Numbered from the stretch's first letter, positions 1-9,261 are shown. The stretch: DNA of 64,000 nucleotides from Rhabdaerophilum sp. SD176 (GCF_030143245.1 NZ_JARJNS010000005.1:248001-312000), one strand, 5' to 3'. A program made the numbers and translations. Notes: generated by a model not told the origin, from the letters alone.

Positions 1-537
1 CCTGCCCATCACGCGCTGGCGGATGGCCTGCGCGCGGCCGGCCCAATCGGCGAGGCTCGGGGGCAGCAGCATCTCGATCCGGCGGCGGATGCCCTGCCCG
101 AGAATTGGCGCCGCTCCATCGGTCGAGATGCCGATCACCACGGGCGAGCGGTTGACGATCGAGCCGAACAGGAAGTCGCAGGTCTCGGGCTTGTCGACCG
201 TGTTGACGATCACGCCCGAAGCGCGTGCGGCGCAGCGGAAGGCCTTGGCTTCGGCCTCGTCCTCGAAATCGCCGACGGCCAAAGCCGCATGGGTGAAGAT
301 GTCGAGGGACCAGGGCCGTTCGAGCAAGGTCAGGCTGCCCGCCTCGGCGCCCCGCGCCACGATGGCGAGCATCTCCTCGCTGGGTTCGGACGCATAGATC
401 GCGACATCGGCCCCCGCAGCGGCCAGAAGCTCGGCTTTCCACGCCGCGCCGGCGCTGTTCCCGGCCAGCACGGCACGCTTGCCGGCGAGATCGAAGAAGA
501 CGGGAAGCTTCGCCAGCGCGCCCATCCGGGGCGGCAT
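1..537 (-). CDS. cysG: Siroheme synthase CysG, N-terminal part (cut by window edge)
   Basis: Partial gene: 179 N-terminal codons are visible and the frame runs off the left edge. It begins MPPRMGALAKLPVFFDLAGK and continues with a Rossmann-type NAD-binding fold (VLAGNSAGAAWKAELLAAAG, residues about 22-41), then NTVDKPETCDFLFGSIV and ISTDGAAPILGQGIRRRIE, all typical of the precorrin-2 dehydrogenase/sirohydrochlorin ferrochelatase module. Whether the C-terminal uroporphyrinogen-III methyltransferase module is present cannot be seen. The start lies 4 bases after the nasA stop, so it is the tail of the nitrate operon, where it would supply siroheme for NirB. The nucleotide-binding loop departs from the usual GGG motif. 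Confidence 0.88.
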   Translation of the reverse strand, partial: MPPRMGALAKLPVFFDLAGKRAVLAGNSAGAAWKAELLAAAGADVAIYASEPSEEMLAIVARGAEAGSLTLLERPWSLDIFTHAALAVGDFEDEAEAKAFRCAARASGVIVNTVDKPETCDFLFGSIVNRSPVVIGISTDGAAPILGQGIRRRIEMLLPPSLADWAGRAQAIRQRVMGR

Positions 538-541
538 GGCC

Positions 542-3208
542 TCAGCCGGCTTTCTCGAGGCGATTTTCATCGAGCATCCTCCGGATGTCATGGCGGCAGG
601 AGCCGCAATTGGTGCCGGCCTTCAGCGCATCGCCGATGACCTCCACCGAAGCCTTGCCCTCGCGGATGGCCGCCAGGATCTCGTTCACGCCGACCTGGAA
701 ACAGGCGCAGACGATCGCGCCGCGATCCGGCCGGTCCGCCCCGCCGCGCCCGGCGAGGATCCGGAACCGTTCCGCCGCCGAATGGGCGCTGCCGATGGCA
801 TCCGACAGGAAGGACCGCGAAAGCCGCACCGGCTCCGGCGCGAGGAAAAGCGCCCCGGCCAGCGCCTCGCTGCGGAACGCGGCAAGGCGGGCCCGCCCGG
901 CCTCGCGATCATGCAGCGCCACCCACTCGGCGTCGTCTTCGGGCAGGCCGAACAGCCGCGCGGCCATGGCCTGCGGATCGGCGAGCGGGGTCTCCCCCGC
1001 CATCTCGATGCGGTAACCGCCCTCGACTGGCGCGATGGCCCAATAGGTATCGGGCGGCGGGTCAGGACGACGCGCGGTCACTGCGAAGCCGAACCATTGA
1101 GCGGCATAGCGCTCGATCCGGGCCGGCGTGCGCTTCAGGCCGGGCTGGCCGGAAACAGGGTCGGTCATCCGGTCGACCAGCTTGTCGACGCGGCCATCGC
1201 TGGCGAAGCGATCCGTCCAGTGGATCGGCACGAAGACCGAGCCCCGGCGCTGGCGCGGGGTCACCATGGCGCGGACCACGGCTTCCCCGTGGCGGGAGCG
1301 AACCCGGACAAGATCGGCCGGCGCGATACCTGCCGCCGCAGCGTCATCCGGGTGGATCTCGGCAAAGGGTTCGCCGAACTGGCCGAGCAGGGCCGGCGCC
1401 CGGCCGGTCCGCGTCATCGTGTGCCATTGATCGCGGATGCGGCCGGTATTGAGCCAGAGCGTGTGTTCCGCATCCCTCGGCTTCGTCTCCGGCGGCAGGG
1501 CGATGGCGATCATCCGCGCCTTGCGGTCCGGCGTGAAAAACCCGCCTTTCGCAAAGAACCGTCCGCCATCCGCTCCATCGGTGGGTTTCGGCCAGAGGAA
1601 CGGGGCCATCGCATCGAAAGCGGCATCCCCGATCCCGGCCACGCCGCCCAGATCGAAATCGCGCGTGCCGCCATTCTCGAAAGCCGAGAGGGCGGCATGC
1701 TCGCGGAAGATCGCGGCGGCATCCGGATAGTCGAACCCGGCAAAGCCCATCCGCCGCGCCACTTCGGCCATAGCCCACCAATCGGCACGGGCCTCGCCTG
1801 GCGGCAGCAGGAAGCCGCGCTGGCGCGAGATCCGTCGCTCGGAATTCGTCACCGTCCCGTCCTTCTCGCCCCAGCCGAGTGCGGGGAGCAGCACATGGGC
1901 ATGGCGGGTCGTGTCGGTCTCGGTCAGGATGTCGGAAACCACCACGAAGGGGCAGGCCGCGAGGGCGGCGTCGATGCGCCCGGCTTCTGGCAGCGAATCG
2001 GCCGGGTTGGTCGCCATGATCCAGAGCGCCTTGATCCGCCCGTCGAGCACGGCATCGAAGAGATCGACCGCTTTCAGCCCCGGTCGTGGCGCCATTTTGG
2101 GAGAATGCCAGAAGCGTTGCACCCGGTCGCGCGCAGCCTCGTCCTCGATATTCATATGGGCGGCCAGCATGTTGGCGAGGCCGCCGACTTCCCGCCCGCC
2201 CATCGCGTTGGGTTGCCCGGTGATCGAGAAGGGCGAGGCGCCGGGCTTGCCGATACGCCCGGTATAGAGATGGCAGTTGATGATGGCATTGGCCTTGTCG
2301 GTGCCCCGGACCGACTGGTTTACGCCCTGGCTGAAGATCGTCAGCGTGCGGGGCGTCCGGGCGAAGGTCTCGTAGAAGGCGCGGATCTGCTCGGCGGGAA
2401 GTCCGGTCAGGTCGGCAACGCGGGGAACAGGCAGGGCGCGGGCCTCGGCGAGCGCGGCATCCACGCCCGAGACATGGGCCTCGAGATAGGCTGTGTCGCC
2501 CAGCTCCTCCGCTTCAAGATGCCGAAGCAGCCCGAGGAAGAGCGCGGCATCGCTGTCCGGCTCGAGTGCGAGATGCAGGTCGGCCGCCTCGGCGGTCATG
2601 GTTCGGCGCGGATCGATGACGATGATCCGCGTCCCCCGGCTCTCGCGGGTAGCCAGCAGCCGCTGGAACAGGACCGGATGGCACCAGGCGAAATTCGACC
2701 CGACGAGCACCACGAGATCGGCCTCGTCGAGATCGTCGTAGAGCGCCGGCACCGTGTCGCTGCCGAAGGCCCGGCGATGGGCGGCCACCGAGGAGGCCAT
2801 GCAGAGCCGGGAATTGGTGTCGATATTGGCCGAGCCGATGAAGCCTTTCATCAGCTTGTTGGCGACGTAGTAATCCTCGGTCAGTAGCTGGCCCGAGACA
2901 TAGAACGCCACCGAATCCGGCCCATGCTCGGCGATCGTCTCGGAAAACCTCCGCGCCACAAGGTCGAGCGCATCATCCCAGCTGGCCCGCTGCCCATGGA
3001 TCGAGGGATGGGTGAGCCGCCCCTCCATCCCTAACGTGGCGCCAAGCGCCGTACCCTTCGAACAGAGCTTCCCGAAATTGGCCGGGTGGTCCGGATCGCC
3101 GGCAATGGCGATACTGCCATCCGCAAGCGGCGTGGCCAGAACCCCGCAGCCGACCCCGCAATAGGGGCAGGTTGTGCGCGTGGTCGGGCCGGCCGCTCCT
3201 TCAGCCAT
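542..3208 (-). CDS. nasA: Assimilatory nitrate reductase catalytic subunit NasA
   Basis: 888-residue molybdopterin oxidoreductase that reduces nitrate to nitrite in the cytoplasm. The N-terminus has a 4Fe-4S site, CPYCGVGC plus GKLCSKG (C14, C17, C21, C49), and NSRLCMAS supplies the probable Mo-ligand Cys136. The last 58 residues form a BFD-like [2Fe-2S] domain (C834, C836, C868, C871), a form common in bacterial Nas enzymes and a likely electron entry point. I start at ATG 3208, which overlaps the nirD stop by 8 bases; the frame stays open upstream but the extra residues look non-coding. No separate flavoprotein electron donor gene is next to it. It lies between nirD and cysG in one operon. 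Confidence 0.95.
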   Translation of the reverse strand: MAEGAAGPTTRTTCPYCGVGCGVLATPLADGSIAIAGDPDHPANFGKLCSKGTALGATLGMEGRLTHPSIHGQRASWDDALDLVARRFSETIAEHGPDSVAFYVSGQLLTEDYYVANKLMKGFIGSANIDTNSRLCMASSVAAHRRAFGSDTVPALYDDLDEADLVVLVGSNFAWCHPVLFQRLLATRESRGTRIIVIDPRRTMTAEAADLHLALEPDSDAALFLGLLRHLEAEELGDTAYLEAHVSGVDAALAEARALPVPRVADLTGLPAEQIRAFYETFARTPRTLTIFSQGVNQSVRGTDKANAIINCHLYTGRIGKPGASPFSITGQPNAMGGREVGGLANMLAAHMNIEDEAARDRVQRFWHSPKMAPRPGLKAVDLFDAVLDGRIKALWIMATNPADSLPEAGRIDAALAACPFVVVSDILTETDTTRHAHVLLPALGWGEKDGTVTNSERRISRQRGFLLPPGEARADWWAMAEVARRMGFAGFDYPDAAAIFREHAALSAFENGGTRDFDLGGVAGIGDAAFDAMAPFLWPKPTDGADGGRFFAKGGFFTPDRKARMIAIALPPETKPRDAEHTLWLNTGRIRDQWHTMTRTGRAPALLGQFGEPFAEIHPDDAAAAGIAPADLVRVRSRHGEAVVRAMVTPRQRRGSVFVPIHWTDRFASDGRVDKLVDRMTDPVSGQPGLKRTPARIERYAAQWFGFAVTARRPDPPPDTYWAIAPVEGGYRIEMAGETPLADPQAMAARLFGLPEDDAEWVALHDREAGRARLAAFRSEALAGALFLAPEPVRLSRSFLSDAIGSAHSAAERFRILAGRGGADRPDRGAIVCACFQVGVNEILAAIREGKASVEVIGDALKAGTNCGSCRHDIRRMLDENRLEKAG

Positions 3209-3554
3209 GGGGCACAGCGAGCCGGGCGATCGCCTGCGCATCCAGCAGGATGCGCCCGTCGAGGCGCTGGACCGGAATTTTCGGCGTGCAGCCGTGATCG
3301 GCGCCCTGCGCCTCACCGGTTTCGAGGCTGATCACCCAGTTATGCAGCGGGCAGGTCACGCCATGACCATGCACAATGCCCTGGCTGAGTGGCCCGCCCT
3401 TGTGGGGGCAACGGTCCCGCAGGGCGAAGACCGAGCCATCCGCGGCTCGGAAGACCGCGATATCGCCGGCGGCACTGCGCACGACGCGGGCCCCGCGCAG
3501 AGGAATATCGGATTCGGCACCGACATCGATCCATTCTGGCGTCATCGCATTCAT
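3201..3554 (-). CDS. nirD: Nitrite reductase small subunit NirD (Rieske type)
   Basis: 117-residue small subunit of the NADH-dependent assimilatory nitrite reductase. It keeps the complete Rieske [2Fe-2S] ligand set, CPH (C49, H51) and CPLH (C68, H71), spaced as in Rieske ferredoxins. Many enterobacterial NirD proteins have lost these ligands, so this is the cluster-bearing kind. It begins 9 bases after nirB and overlaps nasA by 8 bases, which suggests translational coupling. Confidence 0.94.
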   Translation of the reverse strand: MNAMTPEWIDVGAESDIPLRGARVVRSAAGDIAVFRAADGSVFALRDRCPHKGGPLSQGIVHGHGVTCPLHNWVISLETGEAQGADHGCTPKIPVQRLDGRILLDAQAIARLAVPHG

Positions 3555-3563
3555 GGCCCCCTC

Positions 3564-6017
3564 CTATTCCGCCGCCTGGGGCAGCCCGAGCGTGCCGATC
3601 GGGGCGAATTCATGCGCATCCTTGCCGGCCACGCGTTCGGCCCAGGGATCGATCTGCGCGTAGCGCTGGCTCAGCACGAACCGGTCGAACAGAACACGCC
3701 GCCGCGCGGTATCCTCGATGACCGCCTTCTTGATCGAGTCGCTCCCGACCCGCTTGGCCCATTTGTAGATGCGCTCGAGATAGCGGCCCTGCTCGCGGTA
3801 GAGCTGGGTCAGCGCCGCGATGATCTCGATCGTCTCGTCCTCGGTCCGGGCATGGCCCAGGACCTGCGTGCCATGGATGTCGAGCCCGGCGGCCCCGGCG
3901 AAATGGATCTCGTAGCCGGAATCGACGCAGATCACGCCGACATCCTTGCAGGTCGCCTCGGCGCAGTTCCGCGGGCAACCGGATACCGCCATCTTCACCT
4001 TGGCCGGTGTCCAGGAGCCCCACATGAATTTCTCGATCTTCACGCCGAGACCCGTGGAATCCTGGGTGCCGAACCGGCACCAGTCGGTGCCGACGCAGGT
4101 CTTCACCGTGCGCAGCCCCTTGGCATAGGCCGCACCGGAGATCATCCCGGCCTGGTTGAGATCGGACCAGACGGCGGGAAGATCCTCCTTCTTCACGCCG
4201 AGCAGGTCGATCCGCTGCCCGCCGGTGACCTTCACCGTGGGGATGGCGAACTTGTCGACCACATCGGCGATCGCGCGGAGTTCCTTCGCGCTTGTCAGCC
4301 CGCCCCACATCCGCGGCACCACCGAATAGGTGCCGTCCTTCTGGATGTTGGCGTGGACGCGCTCGTTGATGTAGCGCGACTGGCTGTCATCCGCATATTC
4401 GCCCGGCCAGTCGCAAATCAGGTAGTAATTCAGCGCCGGGCGGCATTTCGCGCAGCCGCAGGAGGTCTTCCAGCCGAGTTCCTGCATGATTGCGGGAATG
4501 GATTTCAGCTCCTTGGCCTTGATCAGCCGGCGGACATCGTCATGGCCGAGATCCGTGCAGCCGCACATCGGCTGGACGGCGGCCGGGTTGTAGCTGTCGC
4601 CGAGGCTCAGCCTGATGACCTGCTCGACAAGGCCGGTACAGGAGCCGCAGGAGGCCGAGGCCTTGGTATGGGCCCGCACCGCATCGAGGCTCGTCAGGCC
4701 CAGTTCGGCGATCTTCGTTGTGATCTTGCCCTTGCAGACGCCGTTGCAGCCACAGATCTCTGCCTCATCCGGCAAGGCTGCAACGGCTGCCATAGGGTCC
4801 GCGAGGCCACCTCCCTGGTAGCCCTGACCGAAGATCAGTGTTTCGCGCATCTCCGAGATATCGGTGCCGCGCCTGATCATGTCGAAGAACCATGGCCCGT
4901 CGCCGGTATCGCCGTAGAGCACGGCGCCGATCAGGATGTTGTCCTTCAGGATGAGGCGCTTGTAGACGCCGCGCATGGGGTCGCGCAGGACGATTTCCTC
5001 GCGGTCCTTCGCATCGGCGAAATCGCCGGCGGAATAGAGGTCGATTCCCGTCACCTTGAGCTTCGTGGCCGTGGCCTGCGGGCTGAAGGCCGCCGTGGCA
5101 TCGCCCGTCAGCTGCCTGGCGACCACGCCGGCCATGTCATAGAGCGGCGCAACAAGACCGAAGACCTGCCCCGAGGCTTCCGCGCATTCGCCAAGGGCGA
5201 AGATGTCAGGGTCGGAACTGCGCATATCCGGGCTGACGACAATGCCCCGGTTGACCTCCAGCCCGGCCATCTTGGCCAGCCCGGCATTCGGGCGGATGCC
5301 CACCGCCATGACAACGAGATCGGCCGGATAAATCGTCCCGTCATCAAGGCGCACGCCCGTCACCCGGTCCGTGCCGGTGATCTCGTGCGTGTTGGCCTTG
5401 CAATGAACCTTGATGCCGCGCGATTCGACTGCCTTCTGCAGCAGGTAGCCCGCCGCCGGATCGAGCTGGCGTTCCATCAGCGTCGGCATGAGATGGAGCA
5501 CGACCACCTCCATGCCCTGGGCCTGCAGGCCGGCTGCGGCCTCAAGGCCGAGCAGCCCGCCGCCGATCACCACGGCCTTCCCGCCTGATTTCGCCGCCAG
5601 CATCATGGCGTGGACATCGTCGAGATCGCGGTAGGTCAGCACGCCCGGCAACTGGTGCCCCGGCACCGGAATGATCACCGGGTTCGACCCGGTGGCAATG
5701 ATCAGCTTGTCATAGGGAACCGTCTCGCCATGCTCGGAGGTCACCGTCCGGGCGTCCCGGTTTATTTCGGTAACCTTGTGCCCTTTGTACAGCGTGATCC
5801 CGTGATCGATGTACCAGCCATCGCCGTGGATCACGATCTGCTCGAAGGTCTTCTCGCCGGAAAGGACCGGCGAAAGCATGATCCGGTCATAGTTCACGCG
5901 CGGTTCGGCGTTGAAGATCGTTACCTCATAGGCATCCGGCGCCAGCTCGAACAGCTTCTCGAGCGCACGGCCCGGCGCCATGCCATTGCCGATGACCACA
6001 AGTTTCTGCTTGGCCAT
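3564..6017 (-). CDS. nirB: Nitrite reductase [NAD(P)H] large subunit NirB
   Basis: 817 residues; six-electron reduction of nitrite to ammonium. Domains in order: FAD/NAD-dependent pyridine nucleotide reductase (VVIGNGMAPG at 7-16, VVIGGGLLGLEAA at 149-161), BFD-like [2Fe-2S] domain (C422, C424, C427, C457, C460), a second cysteine-rich stretch (CGC at 485-487 and CGCAKC at 520-525), then the siroheme/4Fe-4S sulfite-nitrite reductase domain with CVGTDWC (C641, C647) and CPRNC (C681, C685). Length and motif order match complete NirB. It sits 10 bases after the transporter ATPase gene and needs the siroheme made by CysG at the operon end. Confidence 0.97.
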   Translation of the reverse strand: MAKQKLVVIGNGMAPGRALEKLFELAPDAYEVTIFNAEPRVNYDRIMLSPVLSGEKTFEQIVIHGDGWYIDHGITLYKGHKVTEINRDARTVTSEHGETVPYDKLIIATGSNPVIIPVPGHQLPGVLTYRDLDDVHAMMLAAKSGGKAVVIGGGLLGLEAAAGLQAQGMEVVVLHLMPTLMERQLDPAAGYLLQKAVESRGIKVHCKANTHEITGTDRVTGVRLDDGTIYPADLVVMAVGIRPNAGLAKMAGLEVNRGIVVSPDMRSSDPDIFALGECAEASGQVFGLVAPLYDMAGVVARQLTGDATAAFSPQATATKLKVTGIDLYSAGDFADAKDREEIVLRDPMRGVYKRLILKDNILIGAVLYGDTGDGPWFFDMIRRGTDISEMRETLIFGQGYQGGGLADPMAAVAALPDEAEICGCNGVCKGKITTKIAELGLTSLDAVRAHTKASASCGSCTGLVEQVIRLSLGDSYNPAAVQPMCGCTDLGHDDVRRLIKAKELKSIPAIMQELGWKTSCGCAKCRPALNYYLICDWPGEYADDSQSRYINERVHANIQKDGTYSVVPRMWGGLTSAKELRAIADVVDKFAIPTVKVTGGQRIDLLGVKKEDLPAVWSDLNQAGMISGAAYAKGLRTVKTCVGTDWCRFGTQDSTGLGVKIEKFMWGSWTPAKVKMAVSGCPRNCAEATCKDVGVICVDSGYEIHFAGAAGLDIHGTQVLGHARTEDETIEIIAALTQLYREQGRYLERIYKWAKRVGSDSIKKAVIEDTARRRVLFDRFVLSQRYAQIDPWAERVAGKDAHEFAPIGTLGLPQAAE

Positions 6018-6027
6018 GATCCGCTCC

Positions 6028-6822
6028 TCAGGCCGCTTCGACGAGCCGGTGGCGCTCGTACAGGAACCGCAGCACGGCTTCGCGCGCGGCGATGTAGCGG
6101 CTGTCCGAAACCAGATCGAGCCGCTTGCGCGGGCGCGGCAGGTCGACGGTCAGCACTTCGCCGATCCGCGCGGCCGGGCCATTCGTCATCATGACGATCC
6201 GGTCCGAGAGCAGCACGGCCTCGTCGACATCATGCGTGATCATGATCATCGTGTTCTTCAGCCGGGCATGGATATCCATGACGCTGTCCTGCAGATGCGC
6301 GCGGGTCAGCGCGTCGAGTGCGCCGAAGGGCTCGTCGAGCAGCAGGATCTTCGGCTCCATGGCCAGAGCCCGGGCAATGCCGACCCTTTGTTTCATGCCG
6401 CCGGAGATCTCCGAGGGGCGCTTGTCGCGGGCATGGCCCATCTGCACGAGATCGAGATTGGCCATGATCCAGTCATGCCGCTCCGCCCGGCTCTTCTTGC
6501 CGGAAAACACCTTTTCCACCGCGAGCTTCACATTCTCGTAGACCGTCAGCCAGGGCAGCAGCGAATGGTTCTGGAACACCACGGCCCGTTCCGGCCCCGG
6601 CGCATTGACCTCGCGATTCTCCAGCAGGACGGCGCCGGCTGTCACCTGCGTCAGCCCGGCAATCAGGTTGAGCAGGGTCGACTTGCCGCAGCCGGAATGG
6701 CCGATGATCGAGACGAACTCGCCCTGGTCGATCGTCAGGCTGATATCCTTGAGGACTTCGGTGGTCTGGCCACCGCGGATGAAGCTTTTGTCGAGATGAT
6801 CGAGCTTGAGATAGGCAGGCAT
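6028..6822 (-). CDS. nrtD: Nitrate ABC transporter ATP-binding protein
   Basis: 264-residue single-domain ATPase of a nitrate/sulfonate/taurine-type importer. Walker A GHSGCGKST (41-49), signature SEISGGMKQR (137-146) and Walker B ILLLDEP (159-165) are intact. It has no fused NrtA-like regulatory domain, so it corresponds to NrtD rather than to the longer NrtC. It lies 14 bases after nrtB and 10 bases before nirB, so transport and nitrite reduction are co-transcribed. Confidence 0.93.
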   Translation of the reverse strand: MPAYLKLDHLDKSFIRGGQTTEVLKDISLTIDQGEFVSIIGHSGCGKSTLLNLIAGLTQVTAGAVLLENREVNAPGPERAVVFQNHSLLPWLTVYENVKLAVEKVFSGKKSRAERHDWIMANLDLVQMGHARDKRPSEISGGMKQRVGIARALAMEPKILLLDEPFGALDALTRAHLQDSVMDIHARLKNTMIMITHDVDEAVLLSDRIVMMTNGPAARIGEVLTVDLPRPRKRLDLVSDSRYIAAREAVLRFLYERHRLVEAA

Positions 6823-6836
6823 GGGAGATCTCCTTC

Positions 6837-7748
6837 TCAGCTGGCCGAGGTGCCGCGGGTGACGAGATTGCCGATCGCCGCGACCAGACGGTCCAGGGCG
6901 AAGCCGACGACGCCGATATAGAGAAGCGCGACGATGATGTCGGAGAGCTTCGAGGAGTTCCAGGCGTCCCAGATGAAGAAGCCGATCCCCACCCCGCCGG
7001 TCAGCATTTCCGCTGCCACGATGGCGAGCCAGGACAGGCCGATGCCGATGCGCAGGCCGGTGAAGATGTAGGGTGCTGCCGAGGGCACCATGATCTTGAA
7101 GAAGAATTCGAACGTGTTCAGCCGCAGAACCTGCGCGACGTTGCGGTAATCCTGCGGAATATTGCGGATGCCGACGGCCGTGTTGATGATGATCGGCCAG
7201 ATCGCGGTGATGAAGATCACGAAGATCGCGCTGGGATTGGCATCGCGGAAGGCAGCAAGGCTGATCGGCAGCCAGGCCAGCGGCGGCACCGTGCGCAGCA
7301 CCTGGAAGATCGGGTCAAGTCCGCGCGTCGCCCAGACCGACTGGCCGACTAGGGCGCCGAGCAGCACGCCGACCACGGCCGCGAGGCCGAAGCCGATCGC
7401 CACGCGTTCGAGTGAGGTCAGCACGCGCAGACCGAGCCCGATATCCTGCGGCCCCATGACGAAGAACGGATCGAGGATCAGATCCTTCGCTTCGGCCCAG
7501 ATCACGCTCGGGGCCGGCAGGCTCGCGCCCGGCTGGGCAAAGCCGATCTGCCAGACCAGCAGCAGCACGCCCAGCACCAGCAGCGGTGGCACAGTGGTCG
7601 CGGCGATGCCTTTCAGCTGATCCAGGATCTTTTTTCCTTTCCCGTCGCTCTTGCGGGTGGGAAGGGCGACGATCTCGGCGGCCTTGGCGCTCGCCTTCGG
7701 GCCGGGGAGGGATGTCACGTTGTCGGTTTTCTGCACGGGGACGGCCAT
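6837..7748 (-). CDS. nrtB: Nitrate ABC transporter permease
   Basis: 303-residue inner-membrane permease of the binding-protein-dependent transport family. A hydrophilic N-terminal tail of about 45 residues precedes several membrane segments, for example TTVPPLLVLGVLLLVWQIGF, and the permease core. The EAA-type loop is recognisable around RNIPQDYRNVAQVLRLNTFE. It lies between nrtA and the ATPase gene on the same strand, forming a complete importer. Confidence 0.92.
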   Translation of the reverse strand: MAVPVQKTDNVTSLPGPKASAKAAEIVALPTRKSDGKGKKILDQLKGIAATTVPPLLVLGVLLLVWQIGFAQPGASLPAPSVIWAEAKDLILDPFFVMGPQDIGLGLRVLTSLERVAIGFGLAAVVGVLLGALVGQSVWATRGLDPIFQVLRTVPPLAWLPISLAAFRDANPSAIFVIFITAIWPIIINTAVGIRNIPQDYRNVAQVLRLNTFEFFFKIMVPSAAPYIFTGLRIGIGLSWLAIVAAEMLTGGVGIGFFIWDAWNSSKLSDIIVALLYIGVVGFALDRLVAAIGNLVTRGTSAS

Positions 7749-7799
7749 GGCGCTCTCCAGGAACGGGGAAGGGGGCCGCCGTCGGGCGGCCCGCGTTGA

Positions 7800-9113
7800 T
7801 CAGGCGATGCGCTTGACGGAAAGGGACTTGAGGTAGCCCATCGGGTCGGCCGGATCGAAAACCTTGCCGTCGAAGAACTTTTCCACGCCGCGGCTGTCGC
7901 CGGTCGGATAGCCGGTCAGGCCGAGGCCCTTGGCCGCCTCGATCCAGAGATCCGAGCGGTTGGTCTTGTCGACCAGCGCCTTGATGTCGAGCGTCGGCTC
8001 GAACTTGCCCCAGCGGATATTCTCGGTGACAAACCAGGCATCGAGGCTCTTCCAGGGATAGGAAACCTCGCCCGACTGGCCCCAGAACTTCATCAAGAGG
8101 TTGGTGCCCTTGGCGACCTTTCCCCGGCCGTAATTGATGTCGCCCTTGATGCGGCCGATAATGTCCGGCACCGGCACGTTGAACCATTGCCGGCGGCCGA
8201 CGATCTCGGCCATCTCCTGCTTGTTCTCCATCTTCTCGCACCAGATCTGGGCTTCGATGGTCGCGCGGAGGATGGCCTGCGTGGCCTTCGGATTGGCATC
8301 CACCCAGTCCGCACGCATGCCGAGGACCTTCTCCGGATGCTTGAACCAGACCTCGCCGGTCGTGCAGGCGGTGAAGCCGATATTCTGGTTGACGAGCTGC
8401 TCGTTCCACGGCTCGCCCACGCAGAAAGCGTCCATGTTGCCGACCTTCATGTTCGCCACCATCTGCGGCGGTGGGACCACGATGGTCGAGACATCCTTGT
8501 CCGGGTCGATGCCGGCCGCCGCCAGCCAGTAGCGGATCCAGAGATCATGCGTGCCGCCGGGGAAGGTCATCGCGCATTTCACTTCCTTCCCGGCGGCCTT
8601 CTTCTTCGCAAAGGCTTCCTTCAGCGCCGTGGCATCGGTGCCGACCGGAAGGTCCTTGTATTCGTTGGAGACGGAGAGACCCTGGCAATCCTCGTTCAGG
8701 CGCAGCAGGGTATACATCGGCAGGGGCTGGCTGTTCTGCATCACCTTGCCTGTCCCGTAGAGGTAGGGCTTGGGCGACAGGATATGCCCGCCATCGATGC
8801 CGTTCGCCTTGGTGCCGAGGGCCATGTTATCGCGCGTGGCACCCCAGGAGGCCTGTTTCAGGATTTCCATATCCGGCACGCCATGCTTGGCGAAAAGGCC
8901 CTTCTCCTTGGCGATGATCAGCGGCGCCGCATCGGTCAGCGCGATATAGCCCAGCTTCGTGCCCTTCACCTCCGGTCCGGTGCCCTGCGCGAAGGCGCCA
9001 CCCGGGAAAGCGAGCCGGGCAGCGGCGGCGGTTGCACCCGCAGCAGCGCCCAGTTTCAGGATATCACGGCGGGTGGCCACGGGGTCCCTGGCGGTCAGAA
9101 CCTTTGACGTCAT
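7800..9113 (-). CDS. nrtA: Nitrate ABC transporter substrate-binding protein, Tat-exported
   Basis: 437-residue periplasmic binding protein of the CmpA/NrtA family and first gene of the nitrate operon. The N-terminus carries a twin-arginine signal (TRRDILKLG followed by an Ala-rich hydrophobic stretch ending near GGAFAQ). The frame is open for another 55 codons upstream, but ATG 9113 is preferred: it has a good AGGAGAG ribosome site and puts the Tat motif at the N-terminus, and the upstream codons overlap the leader terminator. The binding domain shares family features with NasS upstream, which lacks a signal peptide. Confidence 0.93.
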   Translation of the reverse strand: MTSKVLTARDPVATRRDILKLGAAAGATAAAARLAFPGGAFAQGTGPEVKGTKLGYIALTDAAPLIIAKEKGLFAKHGVPDMEILKQASWGATRDNMALGTKANGIDGGHILSPKPYLYGTGKVMQNSQPLPMYTLLRLNEDCQGLSVSNEYKDLPVGTDATALKEAFAKKKAAGKEVKCAMTFPGGTHDLWIRYWLAAAGIDPDKDVSTIVVPPPQMVANMKVGNMDAFCVGEPWNEQLVNQNIGFTACTTGEVWFKHPEKVLGMRADWVDANPKATQAILRATIEAQIWCEKMENKQEMAEIVGRRQWFNVPVPDIIGRIKGDINYGRGKVAKGTNLLMKFWGQSGEVSYPWKSLDAWFVTENIRWGKFEPTLDIKALVDKTNRSDLWIEAAKGLGLTGYPTGDSRGVEKFFDGKVFDPADPMGYLKSLSVKRIA

Positions 9114-9149
9114 CCTTGCTCTCCTTTGCGGCACGGGGCCGTTGAAATG

Positions 9150-9198
9150 AAAAACCGCCGGCAGCGATCTCCTCGGGAAGAGGAGGGCTGGCCGGCGG
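9150..9198 (-). terminator. Leader intrinsic terminator before nrtA
   Basis: On the minus strand a 7-bp GC arm (CCGCCGG, 9198-9192) pairs with CCGGCGG (9161-9155). Inner pairing comes from CAGC/GCTG and CTCCTC/GAGGAG around a GGGAA-type loop, and the stem is followed at once by five U (9154-9150). It sits between the two-hairpin ANTAR target and the nrtA start, so it is expected to stop transcription unless NasT binds the leader. Confidence 0.85.
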
Positions 9199-9203
9199 CA
9201 TTG

Positions 9204-9251
9204 CCGAATACCCGTTCGGGTGAAAACTGAATTCAAGCCGTCATTGGCTTG
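9204..9251 (-). promoter_or_regulatory. Two-hairpin ANTAR (NasT) RNA target in the nrtA leader
   Basis: Read on the minus strand, hairpin 1 is CAAGCC-AAUGAC-GGCUUG (9251-9234): a 6-bp stem with a hexaloop having A at position 1 and G at position 4, as in known ANTAR targets. After a 14-base linker, hairpin 2 is CCGAA-CGGGUA-UUCGG (9219-9204): a 5-bp stem and hexaloop with G at position 4 but C instead of A at position 1. An intrinsic terminator follows within 6 bases. nasT, encoding an ANTAR protein, is the neighbouring gene. The architecture fits NasR/NasT antitermination; the second loop is slightly off consensus. Confidence 0.8.
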
Positions 9252-9261
9252 AGACAAGGAC

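Noticed and set aside
479-2887. An 802-codon open frame on the plus strand opposite nasA
   Set aside because: Composition is typical of an antisense shadow in high-GC DNA; the minus strand encodes a complete NasA with all motifs.
3174-5588. An 804-codon open frame on the plus strand opposite nirB and nirD
   Set aside because: It mirrors the codon periodicity of nirB; the translation shows no domain, and the opposite gene is certain.
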